Below, piece by piece: positions 1-8,609 of a stretch of 64,000 nucleotides of DNA; the stretch's first letter is position 1; each line of letters starts with the position of its first letter. The notes under the pieces were generated by a model, which did no database searches, was not told where the DNA came from, and saw only the letters and a list, made by a program, of their open reading frames with translations. Origin of the DNA: CAZCFB01 sp964511535 (lineage in GTDB: Bacteria > Myxococcota_A > Polyangia > GCA-2747355 > CAZCFB01); assembly GCA_964511535.1 (NCBI GenBank), contig CAZEFW010000019.1, positions 16,222-80,221 on the forward strand. Direction: 5' to 3'. The translations under genes and the position numbers were made by a program.

Positions 1-37
1 AGCGAAGTGTAGTACCTTGTTCGAGGCCAGGGAGAAG

Positions 38-2758
38 ATGACCGCGGATCCAGAAAGCCTTGTGGGCAGCACCCTCGGCGGCAGCTACACCGTGCTGCGG
101 CTGCTGGGGCACGGCGGCATGGGCGCGGTATACGAGGCCCAGGGCGCGCGCCTGCCGGACAAGCGGTTCGCGGTCAAGGTGCTCACCGTCGCCCGCGGCC
201 CGCGGAGCGAGGAGTACAGGCGCTTCCACCAGGAGGCGACCATCATCTCCCGGCTGGGCCATCCCAACATCGTGGCGGTGGTGGACTTCGACCACACCGA
301 CCAGGGCCTCCCGTTCATGGTGATGGAGCACCTCGAGGGCGAGGACCTGCAGCAGCTCCTGGAGCGAGAGGGCGCGCTGCCGATGGAGCGGGCCCTGCCC
401 CTGTTTTCCGGGGTGTGCGCGGGCCTGCAGGCAGCCCATGAGCAGGGGGTGGTGCACCGGGACATCAAGCCGCAGAACATCTTCATCCAGCGGGCGGGGC
501 AGGAGCAGGTGCCCAAGCTGCTGGACTTCGGCATCTCCAAGCTCCACGGGGCGGGCGCCGGGCTCACCGCCTCGAGGGCCACCATGGGCACCCCCCACTA
601 CATGTCGCCCGAGCAGGCCTGGGGGGTGACGGAGAAGATGGGCCCGCGCAGCGATCTGTTCTCCCTCGGCGCCGTGATGTACCGGGCGCTCGGCGGAAGG
701 CTGCCCTTCGAGGGGGACTCCTTGCCCGCGGTCATCCATGCGGTGACCAGCCATGACCCCGAGCCGCTTCACCGGGTGAACTCCGCCGTGCCCGCGGCGG
801 TGTCCACGGTGGTGGCGCAGGCCATGGCCAGGGAGCCGGAGCAGCGCCAGGCCTCGGCGGCCGAACTGTTGGCGCAGCTGCAGCAGGCTGCCGAACGGCA
901 TGAGCCGCCGGCGGTCGCCCACCGCGCGGGGGCGACCCACGAGGAGGAGGCGCCCACGGTGGTGGCCTCCGAGAGCCCCGCCCCGACGCCGCGGAAGCGC
1001 CGGGGGGCGCTGCTGCCGGGTGGGATCCTGCTCGGCCTGTTGCTGCTGTTCGGCGCCGCCGCGCTGCTCATGGCCCGCGAGGACGGGCGGCCCTCGGTGG
1101 CCTCACTGGCCGACAAACCCGGGACCCGGGGCCTGCGTGATGCGGGCGGCGACATGGCCCCCGGCCACGGCAACGCCCTGGCCGCGGCGCTACGGGCCGT
1201 CGCGCCAGACCTCGCCGCGTGCTACGCGCCTGCCCTGGCCAGGGAGCCGGACCTGGAGGGGAGCGTGGACTTCAAGCTCGTCTTCGGCGACCGGGGGCAG
1301 GTGCTGCAAGCCACCGTGGAGCGCGACGGCCTCGGCGACGCTGGGGTGGGCGCCTGCGCCGCGGCCCGGCTGCGCGCGGGCCTGGGGCCGATCCGCGCCC
1401 TGGCCGGCAAGGTGGTCAAGGCAACGCACCTGTTCATGCCCACCCGCACCCTGGCGGTGCTGCCCTTCGACAACCTGTCCGGGGATCAGGCCCTGGCGTG
1501 GCTGCAGGGGGGCATGGCCGAGGCGCTGGTCTCGAGGCTGGGGCAGGTCCCCCACGTGGTGCTGCTGGAGCAGGCCCGGGTGCGGTCGCTGCTGAGCCGC
1601 GGCGACCCGGCGGAGCGGCAGGAGGCTGCCCTGCTGGCCGCGGCTCGCAAGGCAGGGGCCGAGCTGCTGCTGCGCGGCGCCTTCCAGCGCATCGGCCAGC
1701 AGGTGCGCATCACCGCCCGGCTGGTGCGCGTTAAGAGCGGCAAGATCCGGTCCGTGGCCCAGACCACAGGAGCGCTGGAGCAAGTGTTTTCCCTGCAGGA
1801 CGGGCTGGCCCGGGACCTGACCCGGGCCCTGGGCAGCGCAAAGACCCCCACCAGCGCTGACCGGGCGGCGCGCGGCGGGGCCACCCTGGCGGTGTTGCGC
1901 CTGCTGGGCCAGGCGCACAACGCGCTGATGGCCGGGGGCGCTGCCGGCAACCTGAGCCGGGCCGAGGCCCTGTATCGTCAGGTGCTCCAGGCGGCCGAGG
2001 CGATGCCCGAGGCGCACCGCGGCCTGGCCATGGCCCTGTGGCCCCGCCGGGACGGCGCGGGCGGCAAGGTCAACGCGGAGATCAAGGCCCACCTGGAGCG
2101 GGCGCTCGAGCTGCGCCCCACCTACTACGAGGCGCTGAGCAGCCTCGGCTTCATCCTCTGGAGCGAGCAGCGCCACGAGCGCGCCTTCGCCTTGCAACAG
2201 CGAGCCCTGCGGCTCAAGCCGACCTACGCCCTGGGCTACTACGGCCTCGGCCTGGGGCACGCCACCCGCGGCAACAGCGAGCAAGCCCTGACCCTGCTGC
2301 GCCAGGCCGTGGAGCTGGACCCGCGCAACTCGGAGTTCCACACCCAGCTCGGCATCTGCGTGGCGGCCTTCAAGCGGGACTTCGAGGCCGCCCTGCTCCA
2401 CACCGGCCGGGCGCTGCAGCAGCCCGGGGCCGTGCTCTGGAACCATGTCAACCACGCCTTCATGCAGCTGATGACCGGGGACGCCGCGGCCTGTCTGCGC
2501 ACCCTGGAGGGGAACCCTGACGCGGGTCCATACAACAGCCCGCACCAGGGGCAGCGGCTGCTGGTCCGGGCGGCGTGCCTGGCAAAGCTCGGCCAGCGAG
2601 CGCGCGCCAGGGAGGTCATTGCATCGGCGCCTGCCAGGGATCGCGCGCTGGTGGGGGCGGCGCTGCCGCCGGGGCTGCCTGCCTACCTGAAGATCCTGCT
2701 CGGGGACCTGCGAAAGGTGCTGAGCGGTATCACGCCGCAGGGCGCCTCCGCGCGCTGA
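38..2758 (+). CDS. Transmembrane Ser/Thr protein kinase with AgmX-like, TolB-like and TPR domains
   Basis: Hanks-type kinase in the first ~285 residues: Gly-rich loop GHGGMGAVYE, ATP-binding Lys in FAVKVL, catalytic loop HRDIKPQN, DFG and SPEQ are all present, so it should be active. A basic stop-transfer and one membrane helix follow (about residues 324-345). The outer part starts with a segment resembling the AgmX/PglI C-terminal domain with paired Cys (about 385-450). It continues with a TolB/FlgO-like domain opening with LAVLPFDNLSGD (about 472-600) and TPR repeats to the end. I chose ATG 38, seven codons inside a possible TTG at 17, because GGAG lies just before it. Its 3' end overlaps the convergent gene by 29 bp. 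The domain order is seen; a role in envelope signalling is inferred. Confidence 0.9.
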   Translation: MTADPESLVGSTLGGSYTVLRLLGHGGMGAVYEAQGARLPDKRFAVKVLTVARGPRSEEYRRFHQEATIISRLGHPNIVAVVDFDHTDQGLPFMVMEHLEGEDLQQLLEREGALPMERALPLFSGVCAGLQAAHEQGVVHRDIKPQNIFIQRAGQEQVPKLLDFGISKLHGAGAGLTASRATMGTPHYMSPEQAWGVTEKMGPRSDLFSLGAVMYRALGGRLPFEGDSLPAVIHAVTSHDPEPLHRVNSAVPAAVSTVVAQAMAREPEQRQASAAELLAQLQQAAERHEPPAVAHRAGATHEEEAPTVVASESPAPTPRKRRGALLPGGILLGLLLLFGAAALLMAREDGRPSVASLADKPGTRGLRDAGGDMAPGHGNALAAALRAVAPDLAACYAPALAREPDLEGSVDFKLVFGDRGQVLQATVERDGLGDAGVGACAAARLRAGLGPIRALAGKVVKATHLFMPTRTLAVLPFDNLSGDQALAWLQGGMAEALVSRLGQVPHVVLLEQARVRSLLSRGDPAERQEAALLAAARKAGAELLLRGAFQRIGQQVRITARLVRVKSGKIRSVAQTTGALEQVFSLQDGLARDLTRALGSAKTPTSADRAARGGATLAVLRLLGQAHNALMAGGAAGNLSRAEALYRQVLQAAEAMPEAHRGLAMALWPRRDGAGGKVNAEIKAHLERALELRPTYYEALSSLGFILWSEQRHERAFALQQRALRLKPTYALGYYGLGLGHATRGNSEQALTLLRQAVELDPRNSEFHTQLGICVAAFKRDFEAALLHTGRALQQPGAVLWNHVNHAFMQLMTGDAAACLRTLEGNPDAGPYNSPHQGQRLLVRAACLAKLGQRARAREVIASAPARDRALVGAALPPGLPAYLKILLGDLRKVLSGITPQGASAR

Positions 2759-3095
2759 CCATGGACATGGCCGCGCCCGCGGCCAGGACCACCAGCGCGC
2801 CCGCGCCCCCCACCAGCAGGTTACGCGAGGCCTCCATGGTGCCGACGCTCACCAGCTCCACCAGCTGCCTGGAGTCCAGCTGCATCACCCGCGCGGCGAT
2901 GGCCTGGTTGACCAGGTGCTGCCCCAGCGCCTGGGCCAGGGTGGAGCAGGCCAGGATCACCAGGGCGAACGCCATGGCCACCGACCCGGCTCTTTTTCCT
3001 CCGCGCGCGGCTGCCACGCACGCTGCCACCCCGCCGAGGGTGAGCAGGACAATCAGGGGACCGTTGTAACCAGCTTCGCGAAGGATATCGATCAT
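2730..3095 (-). CDS. Small integral membrane protein, unknown function
   Basis: 121 residues with three likely membrane segments (about 12-31, 38-60 and 95-113) and a basic C-terminus (SARRRPAA). The layout is faintly like MotA/TolQ/ExbB relatives, but I see no diagnostic motif and do not assign it. Its ATG overlaps the stop of a small upstream frame as ATGA, and it is the last gene of the zinc-uptake direction. Its 3' end overlaps the kinase on the other strand by 29 bp. It is likely real given hydrophobic pattern and coupling; the function is unknown. Confidence 0.6.
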   Translation of the reverse strand: MIDILREAGYNGPLIVLLTLGGVAACVAAARGGKRAGSVAMAFALVILACSTLAQALGQHLVNQAIAARVMQLDSRQLVELVSVGTMEASRNLLVGGAGALVVLAAGAAMSMVSARRRPAA

Positions 3096-3307
3096 GGGAG
3101 CCTCTCCTGGGGCGTCGTCTGCCCCTGCAATGGGTCGAGCGATTTGCTCGGTGTCGTCTCCCGTCGATTGCAGGCGCGGTGCCAGATCATCAGGTCATCG
3201 AAATGACGGCTGAAACAGGAGATCGCCCCCGCGTCGTCGTGCGGGATCCCGTGCACCCAGGGCGCCCCGGTGTCCGGAAAGGTGGACAGCCCCGGGAGGA
3301 CTGCCAT
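3092..3307 (-). CDS. Hypothetical 71-residue protein
   Basis: A short open frame between znuB and the small membrane protein on the same strand. It starts 30 bp after znuB and its TGA overlaps the next ATG as ATGA, an arrangement used repeatedly by real gene pairs in this window. No signal peptide, membrane segment or known motif is seen; it holds several Cys, His and Trp residues. There is no good ribosome binding site. It could be a genuine small protein or a remnant; without it, 3096-3337 would be non-coding. Confidence 0.35.
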   Translation of the reverse strand: MAVLPGLSTFPDTGAPWVHGIPHDDAGAISCFSRHFDDLMIWHRACNRRETTPSKSLDPLQGQTTPQERLP

Positions 3308-3337
3308 GGGATCAGAGGGCCGGGCCTGGCCCGGCGA

Positions 3338-4198
3338 TCATCTGCGCAGCTTGCCCAACAGCATGGCCGCCGCAGCGAAGGCGGCGGCCACCACGGTCTG
3401 GCTGGCGCCCACGGGGAAGCGCAGGAAGAAGGAGAGCATGTAGCCCAGCACCGCGGCGCTCAGGCCCAGGGTGGCGGCCAGGGCCAGGGCCACGCCCAGG
3501 CGGCGCGTCAGGCTCAGCGCCGCCATGGCGGGCAGCACGGAAAACGCGAACACCGGCATGGCGCCCAGGGCCCGGGTGGTGACCGAGACGGTCAGCCCGA
3601 TGGTCAGCAGCAGCAAGAAGTCGAGGGCCGCCACGGGCAGCCCCTGAACCCGGGCGCCGTCCGGGTCGAACGCCGCGAACACCAGCCCCCGCCTCAGCCA
3701 CAGGTGCAGCGCCAGCACCACGGCGCCCACCCCGAGCACGGTGTACAGGTCCTGCTTGCTCACCAGCACGGCGGTGCCGAAGATGATCTCGTGGATGTCG
3801 TGGCTCTCCTGGCCGATGCGGTCGCCCACCAGCAGGGCCGCGCCCGAGGTGAAGATGAAGATCAGCCCGATGAGGCTCTCCCGGGTCAGGCCCAGCCGCC
3901 CGGAGCGCATGGCCAGCAGCAGCGTGGAGCCCATGCCGAAGCCGAAGGCCCCCAGCACCGGCGAGGTCAGCAGCCCGAGGCCCAGGTGGATCTGGCCGTA
4001 GAACGCGCACGCCACGCCGAGGCCCGCCGAGTGGGTGATGGCCGCGGACACGAACACCATGCGCCGCAGCACCACGTACACGCCGAGGTAGCCCAGCACC
4101 AAACCGGCGGCCCCGCCGCACAGGATCGGGTCGGCGAAGATCTCGAGCCCGTCGACGAACTCGGCCCAGGTGGGGGCCTGGTCCATGTGTTCATCCAT
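3338..4198 (-). CDS. znuB: Zinc/manganese ABC transporter permease (ZnuB type)
   Basis: Inner-membrane permease of the metal-type (ZnuB/TroC, ABC-3) family, 286 residues, the usual family length, with about eight hydrophobic segments. Typical features are the early helix YLGVYVVLRRMVFVSAAITH and a central E-S-L-I-G-L coupling region facing the ATPase. Start ATG 4198 overlaps the end of znuC by 8 bp, so the two are translationally coupled. With ZnuA and ZnuC in the same operon, zinc is the likely substrate, though manganese is used by some relatives. The family is clear; the metal is inferred from His-rich neighbours and the operator upstream. Confidence 0.9.
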   Translation of the reverse strand: MDEHMDQAPTWAEFVDGLEIFADPILCGGAAGLVLGYLGVYVVLRRMVFVSAAITHSAGLGVACAFYGQIHLGLGLLTSPVLGAFGFGMGSTLLLAMRSGRLGLTRESLIGLIFIFTSGAALLVGDRIGQESHDIHEIIFGTAVLVSKQDLYTVLGVGAVVLALHLWLRRGLVFAAFDPDGARVQGLPVAALDFLLLLTIGLTVSVTTRALGAMPVFAFSVLPAMAALSLTRRLGVALALAATLGLSAAVLGYMLSFFLRFPVGASQTVVAAAFAAAAMLLGKLRR

Positions 4199-4949
4199 GG
4201 TCAGCGCCTCTTACCGGCTCGCGGCCGTAGCGCGCCTGGAACGCCGGCGCCGCGAACACCTCGGCCGGCGGGCCGGCCACAACCTGCTGGGCGTCAGGGT
4301 CCAAAAAGATCACCTTGTCCGCGAAGCGCCGCAGCACCGGCAGGTGGTGGGTGACGATGAGCACCGCCAGGCCGTACTCGCTGCGCAGCTTCTCGATCAG
4401 CTCCAGCGTCTGCAGCTCGGCCACCTCGTCCATGGCCGCGGTGGGCTCGTCCAGCACGGCGAGCTCCGGCTCGCTGGCCAGCAGCCGGGCCATGAGCACC
4501 CGCTGCTTCTGCCCCTCGGACAGCTCGCGGAACTGCTGGTCCGCCAGCTGACCGGCGTCCATGCCCTCCAGGGCGCGCTCCACCTTCTGCCGCCCCTGCC
4601 GCCCCGGGCCCGGCCGCAGGAAGCTGCCCCCGCGCTCGAGCCCCATGGCCACCACGTCCCGGGCCCGCAGGGGCACGATGGGATCCAGCTTCACTCGCTG
4701 GGGGATGTAGGCCATGGGCATGTCCGGCCGGCAGGTGGTGATCTCCCCGCCCACCGGCGGCAGCAACCCGAGCAGGGTGCGAAACAGCGTGGTCTTGCCC
4801 GCGCCGTTGCGACCCACCACCGCGCACAGCTCGCCATGATCCAGGGTGAACTGGATCGGCGGCAGCAGGGCCTTGCCCTCGTAGCCCACCTGCAGCCCCT
4901 GGCAGGTGATGAGCGGCTGCTCCTGACAGCCCGGGTGTTGTTCGCCCAT
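4191..4949 (-). CDS. znuC: Zinc ABC transporter ATP-binding protein (ZnuC type)
   Basis: ABC ATPase of 252 residues. Walker A GRNGAGKT is at about 46-53, the signature LSEGQKQR at about 143-150 and Walker B LAVLDEP at about 163-169, followed by the H-loop region VTHH. It energises the ZnuB permease on the cytoplasmic face. The start at 4949 is chosen because its ATG overlaps the preceding lipoprotein stop as TGATG; the same frame stays open further upstream but over another gene. The 3' end overlaps znuB by 8 bp. Confidence 0.92.
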   Translation of the reverse strand: MGEQHPGCQEQPLITCQGLQVGYEGKALLPPIQFTLDHGELCAVVGRNGAGKTTLFRTLLGLLPPVGGEITTCRPDMPMAYIPQRVKLDPIVPLRARDVVAMGLERGGSFLRPGPGRQGRQKVERALEGMDAGQLADQQFRELSEGQKQRVLMARLLASEPELAVLDEPTAAMDEVAELQTLELIEKLRSEYGLAVLIVTHHLPVLRRFADKVIFLDPDAQQVVAGPPAEVFAAPAFQARYGREPVRGADHG

Positions 4950-5464
4950 CAGTGAGATTGCCGTTCGAGCACCAGGCTCACCGTGCTGGCCGCGGTGCTG
5001 GAGTCGAACTTGATGTAGTAGGTGCCCACCTTGGGCAGCTCTGCGATGTGCTTGCCCTTGACGTCGGTGCACTCCTTGACGCTCTTGTCGCTCACCTCGA
5101 ACTTGATGGTCTGCCCGGCGTCGTCCTGCACCTCCATCACGGCAGGCTGGTTCACGAACAGCACCAGGTCGCCCTTGGCGCTGGCCGCGTACTTGACGTA
5201 GCTGGCGGCGCCGCTCACCAGAGTGACCCGGTACGCCTTGTGATCCGACTTGACCGCCGTGGCGCTGGCGAAGTCCTTGCCCGCCGTGACGTCGGCGTAC
5301 GGGCCCTTCTGGATGTGCTCGCACGCCTCCTCGTTGATGTTGACCCCGCCGTCGGCGTGGGCGTGGCTGCCGTCCGCGTTGTGGCCGTGCTCGTCGTCGT
5401 CGCTGCAGCCGGCCACAGCCAGGGTGAGGGAGATGATGATCGCTGCGATGTGATTGGTCTTCAT
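4949..5464 (-). CDS. His/Asp-rich lipoprotein of the zinc operon
   Basis: 171 residues. A signal peptide ends in lipobox AVAGC (Cys20), then an acidic, His-rich stretch (DDDEHGHNADGSHAHADGG) that looks like a metal-binding tether. The remainder resembles a small beta-rich domain with two Cys (about 48 and 130). It is placed between the CHCHC lipoprotein and znuC with a 1-bp TGATG overlap to znuC. A role in capturing or buffering Zn at the envelope is inferred from composition and context. I do not recognise a family. Confidence 0.8.
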   Translation of the reverse strand: MKTNHIAAIIISLTLAVAGCSDDDEHGHNADGSHAHADGGVNINEEACEHIQKGPYADVTAGKDFASATAVKSDHKAYRVTLVSGAASYVKYAASAKGDLVLFVNQPAVMEVQDDAGQTIKFEVSDKSVKECTDVKGKHIAELPKVGTYYIKFDSSTAASTVSLVLERQSH

Positions 5465-5482
5465 GTCTTCAGTCCTTTCAGT

Positions 5483-6367
5483 CTACTCGTCGCGGGTGAC
5501 CACCACCTGCAGGGCCGTGCTGGCCAGGCTGGTGACGATGGTCTCTCCCGCGCTCTTGTTGTTGGTGGAATCGATGGTGATGCTGTCGCCGGCCGCAGCC
5601 AGCTTGTGCCACTCGATACCGTCGAGCAGCGTGTCGGTGACCGGGAGCTTCACCGACAGGTCCAGCATGTAGGGTGAATCGCGGTCGATGGTCAGCGCGC
5701 TGGAGAATGTATGGGACAGCGCGGCGCCGGCCAGGTCCAGGGTGACGGCGACCTTGTAGGTCTTGCCAGCCAGCCGGTTGGCCACGCTGCGGTCCTGCAG
5801 CTCGGCGGTCAGCTGCAGCCTGTCCAGCACCACCGACAGCTTGGACGCCGAGCCCTGCTTCAGCTCGCACGAGCCGTCGCAGGTCAGGTCAGGGTTCTGG
5901 GTGCCGGTGCCAAGCAGCGCCTGGGACCGCGAGACCAGCAGCCGCCCCACGGTGGCCACGCTGGCCGCCGCGGTCCCGCCGCCGCACACCTGCTTCTGCA
6001 GCTCGGCATAAGACACAAGCTTGCCGCCGCAGTGGCAGTGGTCGCCGTGGCACAGCGAGCAGCCGGCCGGCGGGTTGGCCGGGTCGAAGGTGCACGAGCC
6101 CGACGAGGACGCCGCGCTGCTTCCGGCGCTGCTGCCTCCCCCCTGCAGCCGCAGGTCGCGCACCTTCAGCGTCATGGCCGACAGCTTCAGCTCGAAGGAG
6201 TTGTCGCTCTTGAACCAGCCATCGGTGGACATGCGAGCGCTGGCGGCCTGAGCCCCGGGGAAGGTGCTGTACAGCTTGCCCGACAGCAGGGCGAAGCCGA
6301 CCCCGTCCTCGAAGGTGCAGCCGCCGGCGGCCAGGGCCAGCAGCAAGGTCAAGGTGAGCGTCCGCAT
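5483..6367 (-). CDS. Lipoprotein with CxxCHxxHCHC metal-ligand cluster
   Basis: 294 residues with lipobox LAAGGC (Cys17). After a Gly/Ser linker comes a tight cluster of potential ligands, Cys92 and Cys103-Cys113 (CSLCHGDHCHCGG). The C-terminal half is beta-rich without a family I recognise. It sits 4 bp downstream of znuA and 18 bp upstream of the His-rich lipoprotein, in one operon. The cluster is suited to Zn(II), so a periplasmic or outer-membrane zinc chaperone is a reasonable inference. The Cys could also be structural disulfides. Confidence 0.82.
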   Translation of the reverse strand: MRTLTLTLLLALAAGGCTFEDGVGFALLSGKLYSTFPGAQAASARMSTDGWFKSDNSFELKLSAMTLKVRDLRLQGGGSSAGSSAASSSGSCTFDPANPPAGCSLCHGDHCHCGGKLVSYAELQKQVCGGGTAAASVATVGRLLVSRSQALLGTGTQNPDLTCDGSCELKQGSASKLSVVLDRLQLTAELQDRSVANRLAGKTYKVAVTLDLAGAALSHTFSSALTIDRDSPYMLDLSVKLPVTDTLLDGIEWHKLAAAGDSITIDSTNNKSAGETIVTSLASTALQVVVTRDE

Positions 6368-6371
6368 GGGC

Positions 6372-7289
6372 TCAGCCCCCCTTGAGCGCGCTGGCCAGGG
6401 CCCGCACCATGCGGTCCATGCGCTTGATATAGGTGTCGCCCTTGCGCAGGTGGGTGCCCCCCTGAAGGATGAGCAGCTGCGCGCCGGTCTTCTTGGCCAC
6501 CAGCCTGGCCGTGCGGTCGGGGTAGTACTCCTCCTGGAGCATCACGCGCACCTTCGCGGCCTTCATGGTGCGGATCACCCGCAGCACATGGCGCGCGTTG
6601 GGCGGGATGCCCGGCTTCGGCTCCAGGTGCGCCGCGGCCTGCAGCCCCATGGCCTGCACGAAGTAGACCCACGACTTGTGGTACGGGACCACCGGCGTGC
6701 CCTTGTGTGGCCCGAGCTGCTTGGCCCAGCGGGCCTTGGCCTTGCCGAGCTGCTCGACGAACCGGGCGGCGTTCTTTGCGTAGGCCGCCTTGCCGCCAGG
6801 GTCCAGCTTGGCCAGACGGGCCGCGATGCCCCGGGCGACACGCGAGGCGTTGTCCGGGTCGATGAGGTAGTGCGGGTTTCCGCCAGGGTGCACGTCGCCC
6901 ATGGAGCGGTCGATCTTCTGCCGCGGCACCTCCTTGAGCTTCACCAGGGACGAGCAGTCCAGGCGGCCGTCGTTGCCCGGCTGCAGCTTGCTGTTGCGCG
7001 CGCCGGTGATGAGCGTGGGCAGCCAGCCCACCTCCAGTTCGAGGCCCACCTGCAGCAGCAGGTCGGCGCGGTTGAGCTTGAGCGCCAGGTGGGGCCGGGC
7101 GTCGACGAAGTGCGGATCCTGGGTGGCGAGGGTCAGCGAGATCACCTGCGCGCGCTCGCCAGCCACGGCCCGGGCGATGGCAGCCAGGTCGGGCACCGTG
7201 GCCACCACCCTGAGCTTGGCCTCGGCCTGCGTCGCGCCGCCGCCCAGCAGGAGCAGGGTAATAAAGGTGATAAAGGTCTTACGTCTCAT
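6372..7289 (-). CDS. znuA: Zinc ABC transporter substrate-binding protein (ZnuA/TroA type)
   Basis: Periplasmic solute-binding protein of the cluster A-I metal family, 305 residues. It has a Sec signal peptide (cleavage near AEA-KLRV, no lipobox). Candidate metal ligands are His60 (DPHF), His140 (NPHYLIDP), His204 (PYHKSWVY) and an acidic residue in the C-lobe. Unlike many ZnuA proteins it lacks a long His-rich loop; His-rich tracts are instead on separate lipoproteins of the operon. I chose ATG 7289 over a TTG 12 bp upstream because GAGGTG lies at good distance. It starts 8 bp after the barrel gene. Confidence 0.92.
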   Translation of the reverse strand: MRRKTFITFITLLLLGGGATQAEAKLRVVATVPDLAAIARAVAGERAQVISLTLATQDPHFVDARPHLALKLNRADLLLQVGLELEVGWLPTLITGARNSKLQPGNDGRLDCSSLVKLKEVPRQKIDRSMGDVHPGGNPHYLIDPDNASRVARGIAARLAKLDPGGKAAYAKNAARFVEQLGKAKARWAKQLGPHKGTPVVPYHKSWVYFVQAMGLQAAAHLEPKPGIPPNARHVLRVIRTMKAAKVRVMLQEEYYPDRTARLVAKKTGAQLLILQGGTHLRKGDTYIKRMDRMVRALASALKGG

Positions 7290-7297
7290 GTTGCACC

Positions 7298-8524
7298 TCA
7301 AAACTTGTGCGCCCCGTGGGCGCCCACGGCGAACTCCATCGCCAAAAAGAGCATGTGGTAGCCAGGCCGCCAGGACGGCGTGTCGTAGCCGTACTGCAGC
7401 CGCAGCCGCGAAAACTCGGTGGGCCAGAAGGTGACGTTGGCGCTGGCCCGGTGACGGTCGCCGTCCCAGGTCGCGTCCAGGTAGTCACCCTCCACCCCGG
7501 TGAGGAACTCGTAGCGCGCCGCCGCGGCCCAGCGCCGGGCGAAGCGGTAGAACAGGGTGGCGTACAGCCCGTGATCCATCAGCACGTCGTCGGGCACCTG
7601 CCGGCGCCGCAGCAGGTACTCGGCCTGCAGCGACACGACGGTGTACGAGCCGTGGGTGATGGGCCGGTACTTGATGTACAGGTCGGTGCCGTAGATCTCG
7701 GACCGGTTGTCCCTGCCGGTGGGGTTGGGGCCGCTGGCGAAGGAGAGGCCCCAGAACAGCGACCAGTTGTCCGACAGCGGGAAGAACTGCTTGAGCGCGG
7801 CGGTGTACTGAAAGTCGCCAGGGCCATCCACGCCCAGGTCGGTGCCGCCGTAGAACGACCGCGCCGTGGCCGCGCCAGCCGCGTCGGTGACGCTGCCCAC
7901 CAGCTCCACGTACCAGGGCAGCAGCGGGGCCAGCCAGGACAGCTCCAGCCCGAGGCCGCGGTTCCCCTCGGAGCCGAAGAACTTGCCGACGACCAGGGTC
8001 TGGTCAACGAAGGCCCAGGTGTGGGGGTGGCTGTTGTTGACGCGGCCGAAGCGGGTGAGGAACTGCCCGGCCCGCAGCTGCAGGTTCCAGGGCAGCGACA
8101 GGGAGGTGGCGTAGACCTCCTCGATCTCCACGCCGAACTGCGAAAAGACGATGTTGGCGTCGAAGCGGAAGTAGGGATCCACAGCGGCGCCAACGGCCAG
8201 CTCCAGTTGCTGCAGGTTGAAGCCGGTCTTGGTGGGGTCGTGGCCGCCGGACATCAGCGGCTTGTCCACCGAGAAATAAGCGAAGGCGATGTCGGCGATG
8301 AAGGAGATGTCCGGGTTGAGGGACTGGACGGCCCGCGCGATGGCGCCCGTCACGCCCTGCCCCTCCGCCTCCTTCCCGGCGGCGGCGTCCTCCCTGTTGG
8401 CCTTCTTGTCCGCTGCGAGCGCCTGCTCCAGCTCGGCCAGGTCGCTGGCCTCGTCCGCGAGGACAGGCGCCGGCGATGCAGCCGCGAGAGCCAGGGCGCT
8501 CGCCAGCAATATGCTGCGCACCAT
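7298..8524 (-). CDS. Outer-membrane beta-barrel protein of the zinc operon
   Basis: 408 residues. A signal peptide (cleavage near VLADEA) and a Glu/Lys-rich, possibly coiled segment precede a barrel of alternating aromatic strands ending in a C-terminal Phe, as BAM substrates do. There is no plug domain, so it is not a TonB receptor in the usual sense. Similar short barrels near zinc genes are often labelled zinc-regulated outer membrane proteins. Start ATG 8524 has GGAGGTG just upstream. It would let zinc or a zinc chelate cross the outer membrane for ZnuABC (inference from context). Confidence 0.85.
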   Translation of the reverse strand: MVRSILLASALALAAASPAPVLADEASDLAELEQALAADKKANREDAAAGKEAEGQGVTGAIARAVQSLNPDISFIADIAFAYFSVDKPLMSGGHDPTKTGFNLQQLELAVGAAVDPYFRFDANIVFSQFGVEIEEVYATSLSLPWNLQLRAGQFLTRFGRVNNSHPHTWAFVDQTLVVGKFFGSEGNRGLGLELSWLAPLLPWYVELVGSVTDAAGAATARSFYGGTDLGVDGPGDFQYTAALKQFFPLSDNWSLFWGLSFASGPNPTGRDNRSEIYGTDLYIKYRPITHGSYTVVSLQAEYLLRRRQVPDDVLMDHGLYATLFYRFARRWAAAARYEFLTGVEGDYLDATWDGDRHRASANVTFWPTEFSRLRLQYGYDTPSWRPGYHMLFLAMEFAVGAHGAHKF

Positions 8525-8609
8525 GTCACCTCCCGGGCGCGCATCCCGGTGTCCGGGCAGATGCACGCCGTGAAAGGTCTACTGCTAGAGGGGGGTGGCT
8601 TCTTTTCGC

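Noticed and set aside
1190..2545. Long minus-strand open frame opposite the first kinase
   Set aside because: Composition is Gln/Gly/Arg low complexity, with no motif or start signal; the plus strand carries clear kinase and TPR domains.
7298..8524. TonB-dependent zinc receptor
   Set aside because: No plug domain or TonB box and the length is only 408 residues; called a barrel protein instead.
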